Of a stretch of DNA of 64,000 nucleotides, positions 18,615-26,877 are shown in pieces. Origin of the DNA: Arthrobacter sp. AFG20 (GTDB lineage: Bacteria; Actinomycetota; Actinomycetes; Actinomycetales; Micrococcaceae); NCBI RefSeq assembly GCF_002892795.1, contig NZ_PJMC01000009.1, positions 1 through 64,000 of the forward strand, read 5' to 3'. Within the stretch, counting starts at the first letter, position 1, and each line of letters begins with the position of its first letter. The notes below the pieces were generated by a model. The model was not told the origin of the DNA and did not search any database. It saw only the letters and a list, made by a program, of their open reading frames with translations. A program made the position numbers and the translations under genes.

Positions 18615-19409
18615 TCAGGCTGTGGCGGCGCCGGTCATGATGGCCACGGCGTCGGTCATGCTGTGTGACTGCGGGGTGATGGTGGCTGCGCACTTGCCGA
18701 GCCGCTGGATGTGGATGCGGTCCGCGACATCGAAGACGTGGGGCATGTTGTGGCTGATCAGGATGACCGGCAGGCCGCGGTCCCGGAGATCGCGGACCAG
18801 CTGCAGGACTTGGTTCGACTCCCGGACACCGAGGGCGGCAGTGGGCTCGTCGAGGACAACCACCTTGGAGCCGAACGCGGCGGCGCGGGCCACGGCGACC
18901 GCCTGGCGCTGGCCGCCGGAGAGGTTTTCCACGGGGACTGTCACGTCCTGGAGTGTGGAGATGCCGAGCCGGGTCAGTTCCTCCTTGGCCTTGCGGCGCA
19001 TGCCCTTGGTGTCCAGGACGCGGAAGATCTTTCCCAGCGGGCCGGGCAGCCGTTCTTCGCGGCCCAGGAAGAGGTTGGAGGCAACATCGAGCGCGGGGGA
19101 GACGGCGAGGTTCTGGTAGACGGTTTCGATGCCGTGTACCCGTGCGTCCTGGGGACGTTTGAAATGGACGGTCTGTCCGGAGACCTTCAGTTCGCCGGAG
19201 TCCGGGACCTCGGCGCCGGTGAGGCACTTGATGAGCGTGGACTTTCCTGCGCCGTTGTCGCCGATGATCGCCAGGACTTCGCCCGGGTACAGGTCGAGGC
19301 TGACGCCGTCCAGGCCCACGACGCGTCCGAAGGTCTTGACGAGGTTCCTGGCCTGCAGGATCGGCTGGCGGACTTCGGTCTTGGCCGGCTGGAATTCTGT
19401 GGCGGTCAT
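18615..19409 (-). CDS. Sugar ABC transporter ATP-binding protein (Frc-type, single ATPase domain)
   Basis: A 264-residue ABC ATPase: Walker A GDNGAGKST (residues 50-58), Q-loop VYQNLAV, signature LSGGQRQAVAVARA, Walker B VVVLDEPTAALG and the H-loop ISHNMPHVFDVADR. Monosaccharide transporters of the RbsA/XylG type usually have two fused ATPase domains of about 500 residues. A single domain is the FrcA arrangement known from fructose transporters. ATG 19409 overlaps the permease stop (ATGA) and has AAAGGTG upstream. A nonconserved frame continues upstream antisense to nothing recognisable and was left out. Confidence 0.94.
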   Translation of the reverse strand: MTATEFQPAKTEVRQPILQARNLVKTFGRVVGLDGVSLDLYPGEVLAIIGDNGAGKSTLIKCLTGAEVPDSGELKVSGQTVHFKRPQDARVHGIETVYQNLAVSPALDVASNLFLGREERLPGPLGKIFRVLDTKGMRRKAKEELTRLGISTLQDVTVPVENLSGGQRQAVAVARAAAFGSKVVVLDEPTAALGVRESNQVLQLVRDLRDRGLPVILISHNMPHVFDVADRIHIQRLGKCAATITPQSHSMTDAVAIMTGAATA

Positions 19410-20452
19410 GATTTCACCTTTCGGATCCACTGGTCGATGGACACAGCGAGGATGATGAGGACGCCCACGGCGAGGGTCTGGTAGAGCACGTCGAGGCCGG
19501 CGAGGGACAGGCCGTTGCGGAACACCCCGACGATCAGTGCGCCGAGGAGGGAGCCCCAGATGGAGCCGCGTCCGCCGAAGAGGCTGGTTCCGCCGATGAC
19601 GACGGCGGTGATGGAGTCGAGGTTCAGGTCCACGCCGGCGTTGGGGCTGGCTGCGTTCGTGCGGCCGATCTGGATCCACGCACCAATGGCCAGCACGGCC
19701 CCGGCTGCGAGGTAAACGCTCATCAGGACCCGGTTCACCGGGATGCCGGCCAGGCGGGCGGCTTCCTTGTCATCGCCCACCGCGTAGACGTGACGGCCCC
19801 AGGCGGTCTTGCCGAGGATGAACGCGACCGCGATGTAGAGCAGGAGCATCATGACCACGCCGGTGGAGATCCGTACGGGTCCGACCGGGAACGTGCTGCC
19901 CATCCACGTCAGCAGGCCGGGCATGGCCGAGCCGCGGACAGTGGAGCCGCCGGAGTAGAGAAGCGTCACGGCAATGAAGATGTTCAGCGTTCCGAGCGTG
20001 ACGATGAACGGGGGGAGTCGGAACCTGGTGACCAGGAAACCGTTCAGCGCCCCCGCTGCCAGACCCACGATGAGGCCGAGGAGGAGAGCGAGCGGAGCGG
20101 GTGTCCCGCTGCCGACGGCCAGCTGTGCCACCACCATGGAGGCGAGAATCATGACAGCACCCACGGAGAGGTCGATGCCGGCGGTGAGGATGATGAGGGT
20201 CTGGGCGATTGCGAGGGTTCCCACCACCGAGACCTGCTGGGTGATCAGGGACAGGTTCTCGACCCTCAGGAACCTCTCATTGAGGAGCCCGAAGACTACC
20301 ACCGCAACAAGCAGGACAATGGCCGGGCTGAGTGCGGGATAGCGGTGGAGGATGTTGCGGATTCGGCTGAGCGGGGTCTGACGGTCGAGGAATTCCTCGG
20401 CCGGGTCGGCATGCCCTGCGGCGGGCGGTCCGGCGGTCTGTTGCTGGGTCAC
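19406..20452 (-). CDS. Sugar ABC transporter permease (RbsC/FrcC family)
   Basis: A 348-residue membrane protein of the BPD_transp_2 family with 8-10 hydrophobic segments. It shows the typical IILTAGIDLSVGAVMIL and family-specific GGRGSIWGSLLGALIVGVFRNGLSL segments near the C-terminus. The GTG at 20452 is preceded by AGGAG. It lies between the binding-protein gene (148 bases upstream) and the ATPase gene (4-base overlap). Confidence 0.94.
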   Translation of the reverse strand: MTQQQTAGPPAAGHADPAEEFLDRQTPLSRIRNILHRYPALSPAIVLLVAVVVFGLLNERFLRVENLSLITQQVSVVGTLAIAQTLIILTAGIDLSVGAVMILASMVVAQLAVGSGTPAPLALLLGLIVGLAAGALNGFLVTRFRLPPFIVTLGTLNIFIAVTLLYSGGSTVRGSAMPGLLTWMGSTFPVGPVRISTGVVMMLLLYIAVAFILGKTAWGRHVYAVGDDKEAARLAGIPVNRVLMSVYLAAGAVLAIGAWIQIGRTNAASPNAGVDLNLDSITAVVIGGTSLFGGRGSIWGSLLGALIVGVFRNGLSLAGLDVLYQTLAVGVLIILAVSIDQWIRKVKS

Positions 20453-20544
20453 TGTTGCTCCTGAACTTCAAGGTCCTGCTGGGGCTGGTTCGGCTGGGGC
20501 TGGTGCGGCGGCTGCTGCTTCTGCAGCTAATTCTCCTGCTGTGA

Positions 20545-20584
20545 ACCGCGGGAGAGTACTGAATTTTCAGCGCCCTCCCGCGGT
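20545..20584 (-). other. Intra-operon stem-loop between binding-protein and permease genes
   Basis: ACCGCGGGAG (20545-20554) pairs perfectly with CTCCCGCGGT (20575-20584), and the loop contains a second perfect stem CTGAA-TT-TTCAG (20559-20570). Structures like this between a binding-protein gene and its permease commonly stabilise the upstream mRNA or attenuate downstream transcription, giving more binding protein than permease. Confidence 0.6.
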
Positions 20585-20600
20585 GCGTGGTCCATGCTGG

Positions 20601-21719
20601 TTACTTGCCCCAGCAGATCTTGGAGGCCTCGGACGTCGTGATGCTCTTGACGCCGTCGGCGGCCTTATCCGTGACGAGCTCGACGCCGGTGTTGTAGAAG
20701 TCCAGGCCTTCGGAGTTGGCAGGCTTCTTGCCGGTCTTGGCCAGCTCAACGATGGCCTTGACGCCCAGTTCCGCCATCTTCACGGGGTACTGCTGGGCAG
20801 TGGCGCCGATGACGCCGGCCTTGACGTTGTTGACGCCCGAGCAGCCGCCGTCCACCGAGACCACCAGAACGTCCTTTTCCTTGCCCGCGGACTTCAGGGC
20901 TTCGAAGGCGCCGGCCGCGGCAGGTTCGTTGATGGTGTAAACAACGTTGACGTTCGGGTTCTTGGCCAGGAGGGTCTCCATGGCGGTCCGGCCGCCGTCC
21001 TCGGCGCCCTGGGTGGCTTGGCTGCCCACGATTTCGTAGTCGCCGCCCTTGCCGCCGGTGTACTTGCCGGTCTTGGCCTCATCACCGTTCTTCTTCTTGT
21101 CCGCGGTGTCGATGCCGAGGCCGGTGAGGAAGCCCTGGTCCCGGTTGTAGTCGACCGATACGACCTTGTCGTCGAACAGGTCCAGCAGCGCGATGGTGGC
21201 CTTCTTTCCGGCAAGCTGCACGGCGGTCCACTTGCCAATCAGCTCACCGGCGGCGAAGTTGTCGGTGGCGAAAGTGATGTCGGCGGCGTCAGCGGGGTCC
21301 GGCGGGGTGTCCAGGGCGATGACGAACAGTCCGGCGTCCTTGGCCTTCTTCAGCGCATCGACGACCGAAGGGCCGTTGGGCGTGATGAGGATGCCCTTGT
21401 CGCCCTTGGAGATGGCGTTTTCGATCGCCTGGATCTGCGTCTCTTCGTCGCCGTCGGCCTTGCCTGCCGCGAGCTTCAGGTCCACGCCATCGGTTTCGGC
21501 GGCCTTCTTGGCGCCGTCCTGCATGGAAACGAAGAACGGGTTCGAGGTGGTCTTGACGATCAGGGACACACCGACCTTCTCCGCCGAAGAGCTTCCGGCT
21601 GACGATGTAGTCGGCGAACTGCCGCCGCAAGCGGTGAGGCTGAGCGTGCCGAGGGTCAGGACTGCACCGATGGCAAGCAAGCGGTGGGTGACTGTCCGCG
21701 GGGCTTTGGAACTCAACAT
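20601..21719 (-). CDS. Sugar ABC transporter substrate-binding lipoprotein (fructose-type)
   Basis: A 372-residue exported lipoprotein. The signal peptide ends in LSLTACGG with the lipid-anchored Cys31, followed by a Ser/Thr-rich linker. The rest is a type-I periplasmic-binding fold (VGVSLIVKTTSNPFFVSMQDGAKKAAE; ITPNGPSVVDALKKAKDAGLFVIALDTPP). AGGAG is 5 bases before ATG 21719. First gene of the binding protein-permease-ATPase-kinase operon. An operator-like palindrome lies 34-47 bases upstream of its start. Specificity for fructose or fructo-oligosaccharides is inferred from the locus. Confidence 0.93.
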   Translation of the reverse strand: MLSSKAPRTVTHRLLAIGAVLTLGTLSLTACGGSSPTTSSAGSSSAEKVGVSLIVKTTSNPFFVSMQDGAKKAAETDGVDLKLAAGKADGDEETQIQAIENAISKGDKGILITPNGPSVVDALKKAKDAGLFVIALDTPPDPADAADITFATDNFAAGELIGKWTAVQLAGKKATIALLDLFDDKVVSVDYNRDQGFLTGLGIDTADKKKNGDEAKTGKYTGGKGGDYEIVGSQATQGAEDGGRTAMETLLAKNPNVNVVYTINEPAAAGAFEALKSAGKEKDVLVVSVDGGCSGVNNVKAGVIGATAQQYPVKMAELGVKAIVELAKTGKKPANSEGLDFYNTGVELVTDKAADGVKSITTSEASKICWGK

Positions 21720-21752
21720 TGAATCTCCTGGTTTCGTGGCACTTCTGGTGCC

Positions 21753-21801
21753 TGACAACGATGTCATGCATCATGTAATCAAGATCACAAGGTACAGTCA
21801 A
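21753..21801 (-). promoter_or_regulatory. LacI-type operator and -35 element of the sugar transporter operon
   Basis: TGACAACGATGTCA (21753-21766) is a near-perfect LacI-type palindrome. On the minus strand it lies just downstream of a TTGACT (21796-21801), the likely -35 element; the -10 is less clear (TTACAT 17 bases on). Binding would cover the transcription start region. Confidence 0.65.
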
Positions 21802-21829
21802 GAGAAATTCGATGATGAAGGACCAATTA

Positions 21830-22882
21830 ATGACAACGATGTCTAATCGTTACCAGCCTGATGCGACAAAGAACCGGCCCACGATGCGCCACGTAGCGGC
21901 ACTGGCCGGCGTCGGCATCAAGACCGTCTCCCGGGTGATGAACGATGAACCGGGGGTGTCAGAGGCGACCCGCCAGCGCGTACTGGGCGCCTCGCAGCAG
22001 CTCAACTACCAGCTGGACATGGCAGCGGGGAGCCTTCGCCGGGCCGGCCGCCGGACCCTTTCCATCGGCCTCCTGCTGCCAAGCGTGTCCAACCCCTTCA
22101 GTGGTGAGATTCACCGCGCCCTGGAGGACTCCCTGGCCGCCCGAGGCATTGCGGTCTTCGCCGCCAGCCTCGATGACGACCCCGAAAGGGAGAAAGCCCT
22201 GGTTGCCGCCTTCCTGGGCAGGCGCGTGGACGGCCTGGTCCTGACCCCTATCGCGAAGAGCCAGTCCTATGTCATCCCGGAGCACTCACGCGATCTGCCC
22301 ATGGTCTTCATCGACCGCGAACCCGTGGGCATCGAGGCGGACGCAGTGGTGACGGATAACGCGGTCGGATCGGCCCTGGCCGCCAGTCACCTGATTGCAC
22401 AGGGCCACACGAAGCTCGCCTATCTCGGTGACCGCACAGATATCCAGACCGCCCGCGAACGCCGGCGCGGCTTCATCGAAGAAGTCGGCAGGGAAGGCAT
22501 CGCGACCTCCTCAGTTCCGGTGCTCGAAGGCCTCCACGACGAGGATTCGGCGAGGCGGGCCGCCCTTCAGTTGTTGACGTCGGAGGACCCGCCCACGGCC
22601 ATCTTCTCCAGCCAGAACCTCGTCACGTTCGGCGTTATGCGGGCGCTGAAAGAGCTTGGCGCCAGCAAGCGCGTTGCCCTCGTCGGCTTCGACGACTTCA
22701 CTTTGGCCGACATGATGGAGCCAGGTGTGACCGTAATTGCCCAGCACCCCGAGCGGATCGGAAAGCTCGCCGCCGAACGCCTGCTGGCGCGGATCGACGG
22801 CGACCACAGCGCGGCGCAGACCTACGTCGTCCCCTCAGAGCTCATAACCCGCGGGTCCGGCGAGCTGCGCCCGCCGGACTGA
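21830..22882 (+). CDS. LacI-family transcriptional regulator of the fructose/fructan locus
   Basis: A 350-residue LacI regulator. The helix-turn-helix is at about residues 18-40 (MRHVAALAGVGIKTVSRVMN), the hinge at LDMAAGSLRRAGRRT, and a periplasmic-binding-like effector domain ends in VALVGFDDFTLADMMEPGVT. ATG 21830 has AAGGA exactly 7 bases upstream, better than 21812 or 21839. The gene is divergent from the transporter operon. An operator-like sequence overlaps its start codon, suggesting autorepression. Confidence 0.92.
   Translation: MTTMSNRYQPDATKNRPTMRHVAALAGVGIKTVSRVMNDEPGVSEATRQRVLGASQQLNYQLDMAAGSLRRAGRRTLSIGLLLPSVSNPFSGEIHRALEDSLAARGIAVFAASLDDDPEREKALVAAFLGRRVDGLVLTPIAKSQSYVIPEHSRDLPMVFIDREPVGIEADAVVTDNAVGSALAASHLIAQGHTKLAYLGDRTDIQTARERRRGFIEEVGREGIATSSVPVLEGLHDEDSARRAALQLLTSEDPPTAIFSSQNLVTFGVMRALKELGASKRVALVGFDDFTLADMMEPGVTVIAQHPERIGKLAAERLLARIDGDHSAAQTYVVPSELITRGSGELRPPD
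21831..21844 (+). promoter_or_regulatory. LacI-type operator over the regulator start codon
   Basis: TGACAACGATGTCT shares 13 of 14 bases with the site at 21753-21766 and covers the first codons of the LacI gene. Its position fits autoregulation by blocking transcription or early elongation. Confidence 0.55.
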
Positions 22883-22942
22883 ACAGCCCGCCGGAATGAA
22901 CCAAACCACCAAACCCTCAAAACCCACCCCGACAGGAGAACC

Positions 22943-23236
22943 ATGACCAAGACGCTCTACGCCGAATTCACCGTCAAGCCCGGCAGCGAAGCCCGGGTTG
23001 CCGAAATGATGCGCGAACTCACCGAGCAGGTGCGCCGTGAGCCCGGCAACCAGCTGTTCCTGCCGTACACCCGGGAAAGCAACCCCCGGGAGTACTTCGT
23101 TTTCGAGGTGTATCGCGACGATGCAGCCTTCCAGGAACACATCACCGCGGACTACGGCGCCCGGTTCAACGGGGAGCTCGCGGACCATATTGAGGAGGAC
23201 GGTTCGGTGCTGACCTGGCTGCAGCCGGTCCACTAA
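22943..23236 (+). CDS. ABM-domain (antibiotic biosynthesis monooxygenase-like) protein
   Basis: A 97-residue ferredoxin-like alpha/beta protein, MTKTLYAEFTVKPGSEARVAEMM to the ending VLTWLQPVH, matching small YgiN/ABM-type monooxygenase-like proteins in length and layout. AGGAG precedes the ATG by 5 bases. It lies 60 bases after the LacI gene on the same strand and may be co-transcribed with it, inside the fructan locus. There is no direct evidence for a role in sugar metabolism. Confidence 0.85.
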   Translation: MTKTLYAEFTVKPGSEARVAEMMRELTEQVRREPGNQLFLPYTRESNPREYFVFEVYRDDAAFQEHITADYGARFNGELADHIEEDGSVLTWLQPVH

Positions 23237-23255
23237 ACCGGCGCCGCCCACGAAT

Positions 23256-23292
23256 AAGGCCGGTGTCCGCAGGTTCTGCGGACACCGGCCTT
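23256..23292. terminator. Bidirectional terminator hairpin
   Basis: A perfect 17-bp stem, AAGGCCGGTGTCCGCAG against CTGCGGACACCGGCCTT, with a 3-base loop, between the convergent ABM and GH32 genes. The A/T ends give short T tracts in both directions. Confidence 0.88.
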
Positions 23293-23306
23293 CCGTTTAC
23301 CCGCCG

Positions 23307-25970
23307 TTACTTCCCGTTCTTGGTGGGCACTTGCGCTGCCTGGAACATGGACTGGCTGAGCGGTGTGACGGTCAGCGACTTCAGCCGGGCGGTGCCGCCT
23401 TCGGCGAAGAGCGCCACCTGGTTGGCACCCTGTTCGGGGAAGACCTGGTCCGTGATGGTCCGCAGGCCGTTCTGGGCGAACACCTCCACAGAGGACCGGT
23501 CCACATAGATGCGCAGCGTCACGTTGCCGCTGGCGTCCACGGTCACGGGGGCGGAGTCAACTGAGGCGAAGAGCGGGTGGAAGTCAGTGCTGCCGGAGTT
23601 GCTTCGGTCTACGTACAGCTCTCCGGAGGCCTTGTCGTACCCGATGACTGTCGACTTGCTGCCGTTCCCCAGCACGGTGATTCCGGCCTTGGTTGCTGAA
23701 CCGGGGGCGAAGGTTACATCGATCCGCTGCACGTCACCTGCGGCCGCAGTCGGCAGCGTGTGGGTTCCCGCAGGAATGTTCCGCGCCCGCTTTTCGGCGT
23801 AGCTTTCCTTTGTGCCGAGGCTATTCACTTGCTGGACGGCCTTTTGCGTGAGGCGTGGACCGCTGGCCGTCTGCGTCAGCGCCACTTCGCGCGGCAAGGA
23901 CATCGCGCTGCGCCAGGGTGAAGTAGGAATGTTGTTGGCGTAGTCCCAGTTGTTCATCCAGCCGAGCATGATCCGCTTGTTCTGCGGCATGTTGTTGAAG
24001 GACACGGACGCGTAGTAGTCCCGGCCGTAGTCGAGCCAGTCGTAGGTCTGGACCCGCGGCGTGGCTGGCCGCGGCGAGGCGACGAACTCGTCCGCCAGGA
24101 TGTGGCCCCAGCCGAAGCGGTTGTTGTCCACCACCCGGATGCTGGCCTGCCGCCCCCTGAACTCGGAAACGTTCCACGACGCCCAGTCCAGGACCTCGCT
24201 GTTAGCCCCGGTGGCCGACCTGACCACCTTGCCGTCCACCACGAGGTTGACGGTGGTCTCATCGGAACGGGGCACTGCGGCCTGGTCCGTCAGCATGACG
24301 TGGTCCAGAGTGAGGTGTCCCCAGCCGCCAGTGGCCTGGTCCACGATCCGGAGCTGTGCCTGCTGCCCGGCGAACTCGGATACGTCCCAGCCCTTCCAGT
24401 TCAGGGCTCCAGCGTCATCGCCCGCGAGGCTGCGGACCACGTTGCCGTTCACTAGCAGCTGGGCTTCCAGCGTCTGCCCGGAGTCGGCCGTGCGGTGCCC
24501 GCCGCCCACCAGCATGCTCATGAAGTTCCGGTTTACCGTGAACGACGCCGACGTCAGGGTTCCCTGCCTGTCGTCGCTGGGCGCGCCCCCCGTATCGAAC
24601 GTGTTGATCCGTTTGGTGCCGATATAGTAGTCGCCGCCGGAGGTTGCCGGCTGGAACGCCGGTGCCAGATCCCCGGTTCCTGTCCACCCCGCGTCGGCCA
24701 GCGTGGAGCCGTCCGGTACCTCAAAGCCGTTGAATAACAGGTCCCCGGGCGGCGGGGTGTTGTCCAGCTTGTCCGAGGCCCGGGGATGCTGTCCGCCGCC
24801 CACCAGGAAGTTGAGGTAATCGCTGTCCACGGTGAACTGCGGCGAGGTCATCGACCCCACCGGCCAGTCGCCGTCGTTGAATGAATTGATCAGGCCGGCG
24901 CCGGCAAAGCCGGTGACGCCGTTCTGCCCGGTGAGGGTGCCGGCCGCGGGCGCCCCGGCGAATGGCCCGTCCTTCCAGTTGCCGGGTTCGTTGTTCACCG
25001 TCCAGCCGTTGTACGTGCCGTCATTGAAGCCTGCCAGGGGAGTGCCTGCGGGCAGCGCGTCACTGGCCTTCGTGGTCTCCGAGGTGAAGTTGGTGCCGTC
25101 AAAATTGCCGACGAAGTACTGCCCGGCCGAGCCTCCGGCCACGCCTCCCGGGTTGATGTTGACCACCATCACCCACTTGACGTTCGCGGGGTCGCCGTCG
25201 ACCGCAAGGGGGAACAGGTCGGGGCATTCCCAGAGGCCGCCCGTGGCGTTCGCCGGGCCGAACTCGCTGAGCTGCGCCCAGTCCTTGAGGTTGCCGGACT
25301 TGTACAGCACCACCTTGTGCTCGGTGGCCTCGACGGCGGTCATCACCCAGTAGCCGCCTCCGCCGGGGGAGGCGTACCAGAACACCTTCGGATCGCGGAA
25401 GTTCGCCGAATTGCGGTTGAGCACCGGGTTGCCGCTGTACTTGGTCCATGTCTTGCCCTCATCCAGGCTGTACGCAAGGGATTGGGCCTGCAGCCCCTTG
25501 TGCGGCGAAGCATCCTTGTAGGCGCTGGTGAAGATGGCCACCAGCGGAGGGTTCTCTGCCGTGCCGAGGCCGGAGCTGTTGTTCTTGTCTACCACCACGC
25601 TGCCGGAGAAGATGTCCTGCTGGTCGTCAGTGGCGATGGCCAGGGGCTGCTCCTTCCAGTGCACCAGGTCTGTTGACGTGGCGTGTCCCCAGGACATGTT
25701 GCCCCACTGGTTGCCGGACGGATTGTGCTGGTAATAGAGGTGGTAGACGCCCTTGTAGAACACCATCCCGTTGGGATCGTTCATCCAGTTCTGCTGCGGC
25801 GTGTAATGGTAGGCCGGCCGGAACTGCTCGTCGCCGGAGGTCCCGGCCGCCGCAGCTGTTCCCGTTCCGGCCAGTACCGCGGCCAGGCTGAGACCCGCCA
25901 CGGTCAGTGCAGTACAAAGCTGGAGTCTGCCGAATTTTCTCTGGTGCATAGTGCTGGTATCGCCCTTCAT
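23307..25970 (-). CDS. Secreted GH32 fructan hydrolase (levanase/inulinase type) with a duplicated insertion
   Basis: An 887-residue exported enzyme. The signal peptide ends near residue 42 (AGTGTAAAAG). The GH32 beta-propeller shows the nucleophile Asp65 in WMNDPNG, Asp193 in NFRDPKV and the acid/base Glu248 in LWECPDLF. A foreign segment of about 325 residues (about 310-635) splits the propeller before YDWLDYGRDYYASVSF. It contains two related pairs of modules (about 353-393 with 452-492, and 502-562 with 573-632). A C-terminal beta-sandwich follows (LRIYVDRSSVEVFAQNG). The ATG at 25970 has AAGG 8 bases upstream. It would release fructose from levan, inulin or sucrose outside the cell for the ABC transporter nearby. 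Confidence 0.95.
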   Translation of the reverse strand: MKGDTSTMHQRKFGRLQLCTALTVAGLSLAAVLAGTGTAAAAGTSGDEQFRPAYHYTPQQNWMNDPNGMVFYKGVYHLYYQHNPSGNQWGNMSWGHATSTDLVHWKEQPLAIATDDQQDIFSGSVVVDKNNSSGLGTAENPPLVAIFTSAYKDASPHKGLQAQSLAYSLDEGKTWTKYSGNPVLNRNSANFRDPKVFWYASPGGGGYWVMTAVEATEHKVVLYKSGNLKDWAQLSEFGPANATGGLWECPDLFPLAVDGDPANVKWVMVVNINPGGVAGGSAGQYFVGNFDGTNFTSETTKASDALPAGTPLAGFNDGTYNGWTVNNEPGNWKDGPFAGAPAAGTLTGQNGVTGFAGAGLINSFNDGDWPVGSMTSPQFTVDSDYLNFLVGGGQHPRASDKLDNTPPPGDLLFNGFEVPDGSTLADAGWTGTGDLAPAFQPATSGGDYYIGTKRINTFDTGGAPSDDRQGTLTSASFTVNRNFMSMLVGGGHRTADSGQTLEAQLLVNGNVVRSLAGDDAGALNWKGWDVSEFAGQQAQLRIVDQATGGWGHLTLDHVMLTDQAAVPRSDETTVNLVVDGKVVRSATGANSEVLDWASWNVSEFRGRQASIRVVDNNRFGWGHILADEFVASPRPATPRVQTYDWLDYGRDYYASVSFNNMPQNKRIMLGWMNNWDYANNIPTSPWRSAMSLPREVALTQTASGPRLTQKAVQQVNSLGTKESYAEKRARNIPAGTHTLPTAAAGDVQRIDVTFAPGSATKAGITVLGNGSKSTVIGYDKASGELYVDRSNSGSTDFHPLFASVDSAPVTVDASGNVTLRIYVDRSSVEVFAQNGLRTITDQVFPEQGANQVALFAEGGTARLKSLTVTPLSQSMFQAAQVPTKNGK

Positions 25971-26010
25971 CGCGCGTGCCTTCTGCCCTCCCCCCTAATG
26001 CTGGACAGGT

Positions 26011-26063
26011 AGACAACGTTGTCAGTGACTGGAACGCTAGGGGATGTCCACAGGACAAGTCAA
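26011..26063 (-). promoter_or_regulatory. Promoter and LacI operator of the GH32 gene
   Basis: On the minus strand TTGACT (26058-26063) and TAGCGT (26034-26039) are 18 bp apart and fit a sigma-70-type promoter. GACAACGTTGTC (26012-26023), a perfect 12-bp palindrome, follows directly downstream, as expected for a repressor site. It carries the same TGACAACG half-site as the operators around the LacI gene. Confidence 0.75.
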
Positions 26064-26212
26064 CGGATTCGACAGCCGCAAATCGGCCTGGTGTGCTGAC
26101 CCCCTGTGAGCCTTGTAGTCCCTTTGGATCACTGGGCAAGGCGTGGCTGTCATGACCGGTCGAGGTGCGCCGCCCCGGCGCCGTTAGCGGTGATGCGCCG
26201 TGGCACAAGGCT

Positions 26213-26228
26213 GAGACACCGTTGTCAG
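26213..26228. promoter_or_regulatory. Second LacI-type palindrome upstream of the GH32 gene
   Basis: GACACCGTTGTC (26215-26226) matches the GACAACGTTGTC site at 11 of 12 bases and its own reverse complement at 10 of 12. It lies about 200 bases from the first site, a distance compatible with looping, and 84 bases before the lipoprotein gene on the other strand. Confidence 0.45.
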
Positions 26229-26311
26229 TCGCTGTGAGGACTGCGTCGCAGGAGCCTAGGGCAGCCTTCGGCCCTCAGAGGTACTTGGGGCACCGTTGCT
26301 AGGGTGGGATC

Positions 26312-26650
26312 ATGAAACGCAGCCACCTCGCCATGACCATGCTTCCTTTTGTTGTCCTGCTGGCGGGCTGCGCCCAGGCCGGGGAAGCAGCGCAGAATGC
26401 GGCGAGTTCGGCGGTCTCCCAGGCTGCGAACGCGGCCGCCGAGCAGGTGAAGGGACAGATCTGCACCATCATCGAGGACGGCCTGGTCAGCGCCTCGGAC
26501 AAGGCGGCGCTCGCGGGCCTTGTGGCCGGCGCCGAGGCCGCTGGCGTGCCCGCCGAAATCACCGGGCCCCTCAATGCGATCGCGCAGGCCGGCGACCAGG
26601 TTCCCGGCGATTCTGTCCGCGAGCTTCAGAAGGCCTGCGCTGCCGCTTGA
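26312..26650 (+). CDS. Small lipoprotein of unknown function
   Basis: A 112-residue exported protein. The signal peptide MKRSHLAMTMLPFVVLLAGC ends in a lipobox with Cys20. The mature part is helical and Ala-rich, with two cysteines (QICTII and QKACAAA) that could form a disulphide. No catalytic motif. It is a single gene between the GH32 promoter region and malQ. Confidence 0.75.
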   Translation: MKRSHLAMTMLPFVVLLAGCAQAGEAAQNAASSAVSQAANAAAEQVKGQICTIIEDGLVSASDKAALAGLVAGAEAAGVPAEITGPLNAIAQAGDQVPGDSVRELQKACAAA

Positions 26651-26877
26651 GGCGTGGCCGGGTTGAGGCTTTGCCGCGGGCTGAGCGGCGGTAACGACAC
26701 GGCACCCCGCGAGGCTGATCCCGAGTAAGCCCCACGACACCCACCAGGCCCTCTGCCCGGGACCGCCAACGTAGCCTGCAATAATCGGAACCAGCAGTTG
26801 CGGGGGCGCTAGAAGTGGCCGGCCGCGACGGGCAGCAGCGTTAGTTTCGGGCCGATTACAGCAGACGAGGCGGATAT

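Larger units (their letters stand above)
25971..26311. other. Gene-free regulatory region before the GH32 gene
   Basis: No gene. It contains the GH32 promoter and two LacI-type palindromes (annotated separately). The middle part (26065-26205) shows nothing recognisable. Confidence 0.6.

Noticed and set aside
18493-19227. Second minus-strand frame in the ABC ATPase gene
   Set aside because: Arg/Pro-rich shadow in another frame of a gene with all ABC motifs.
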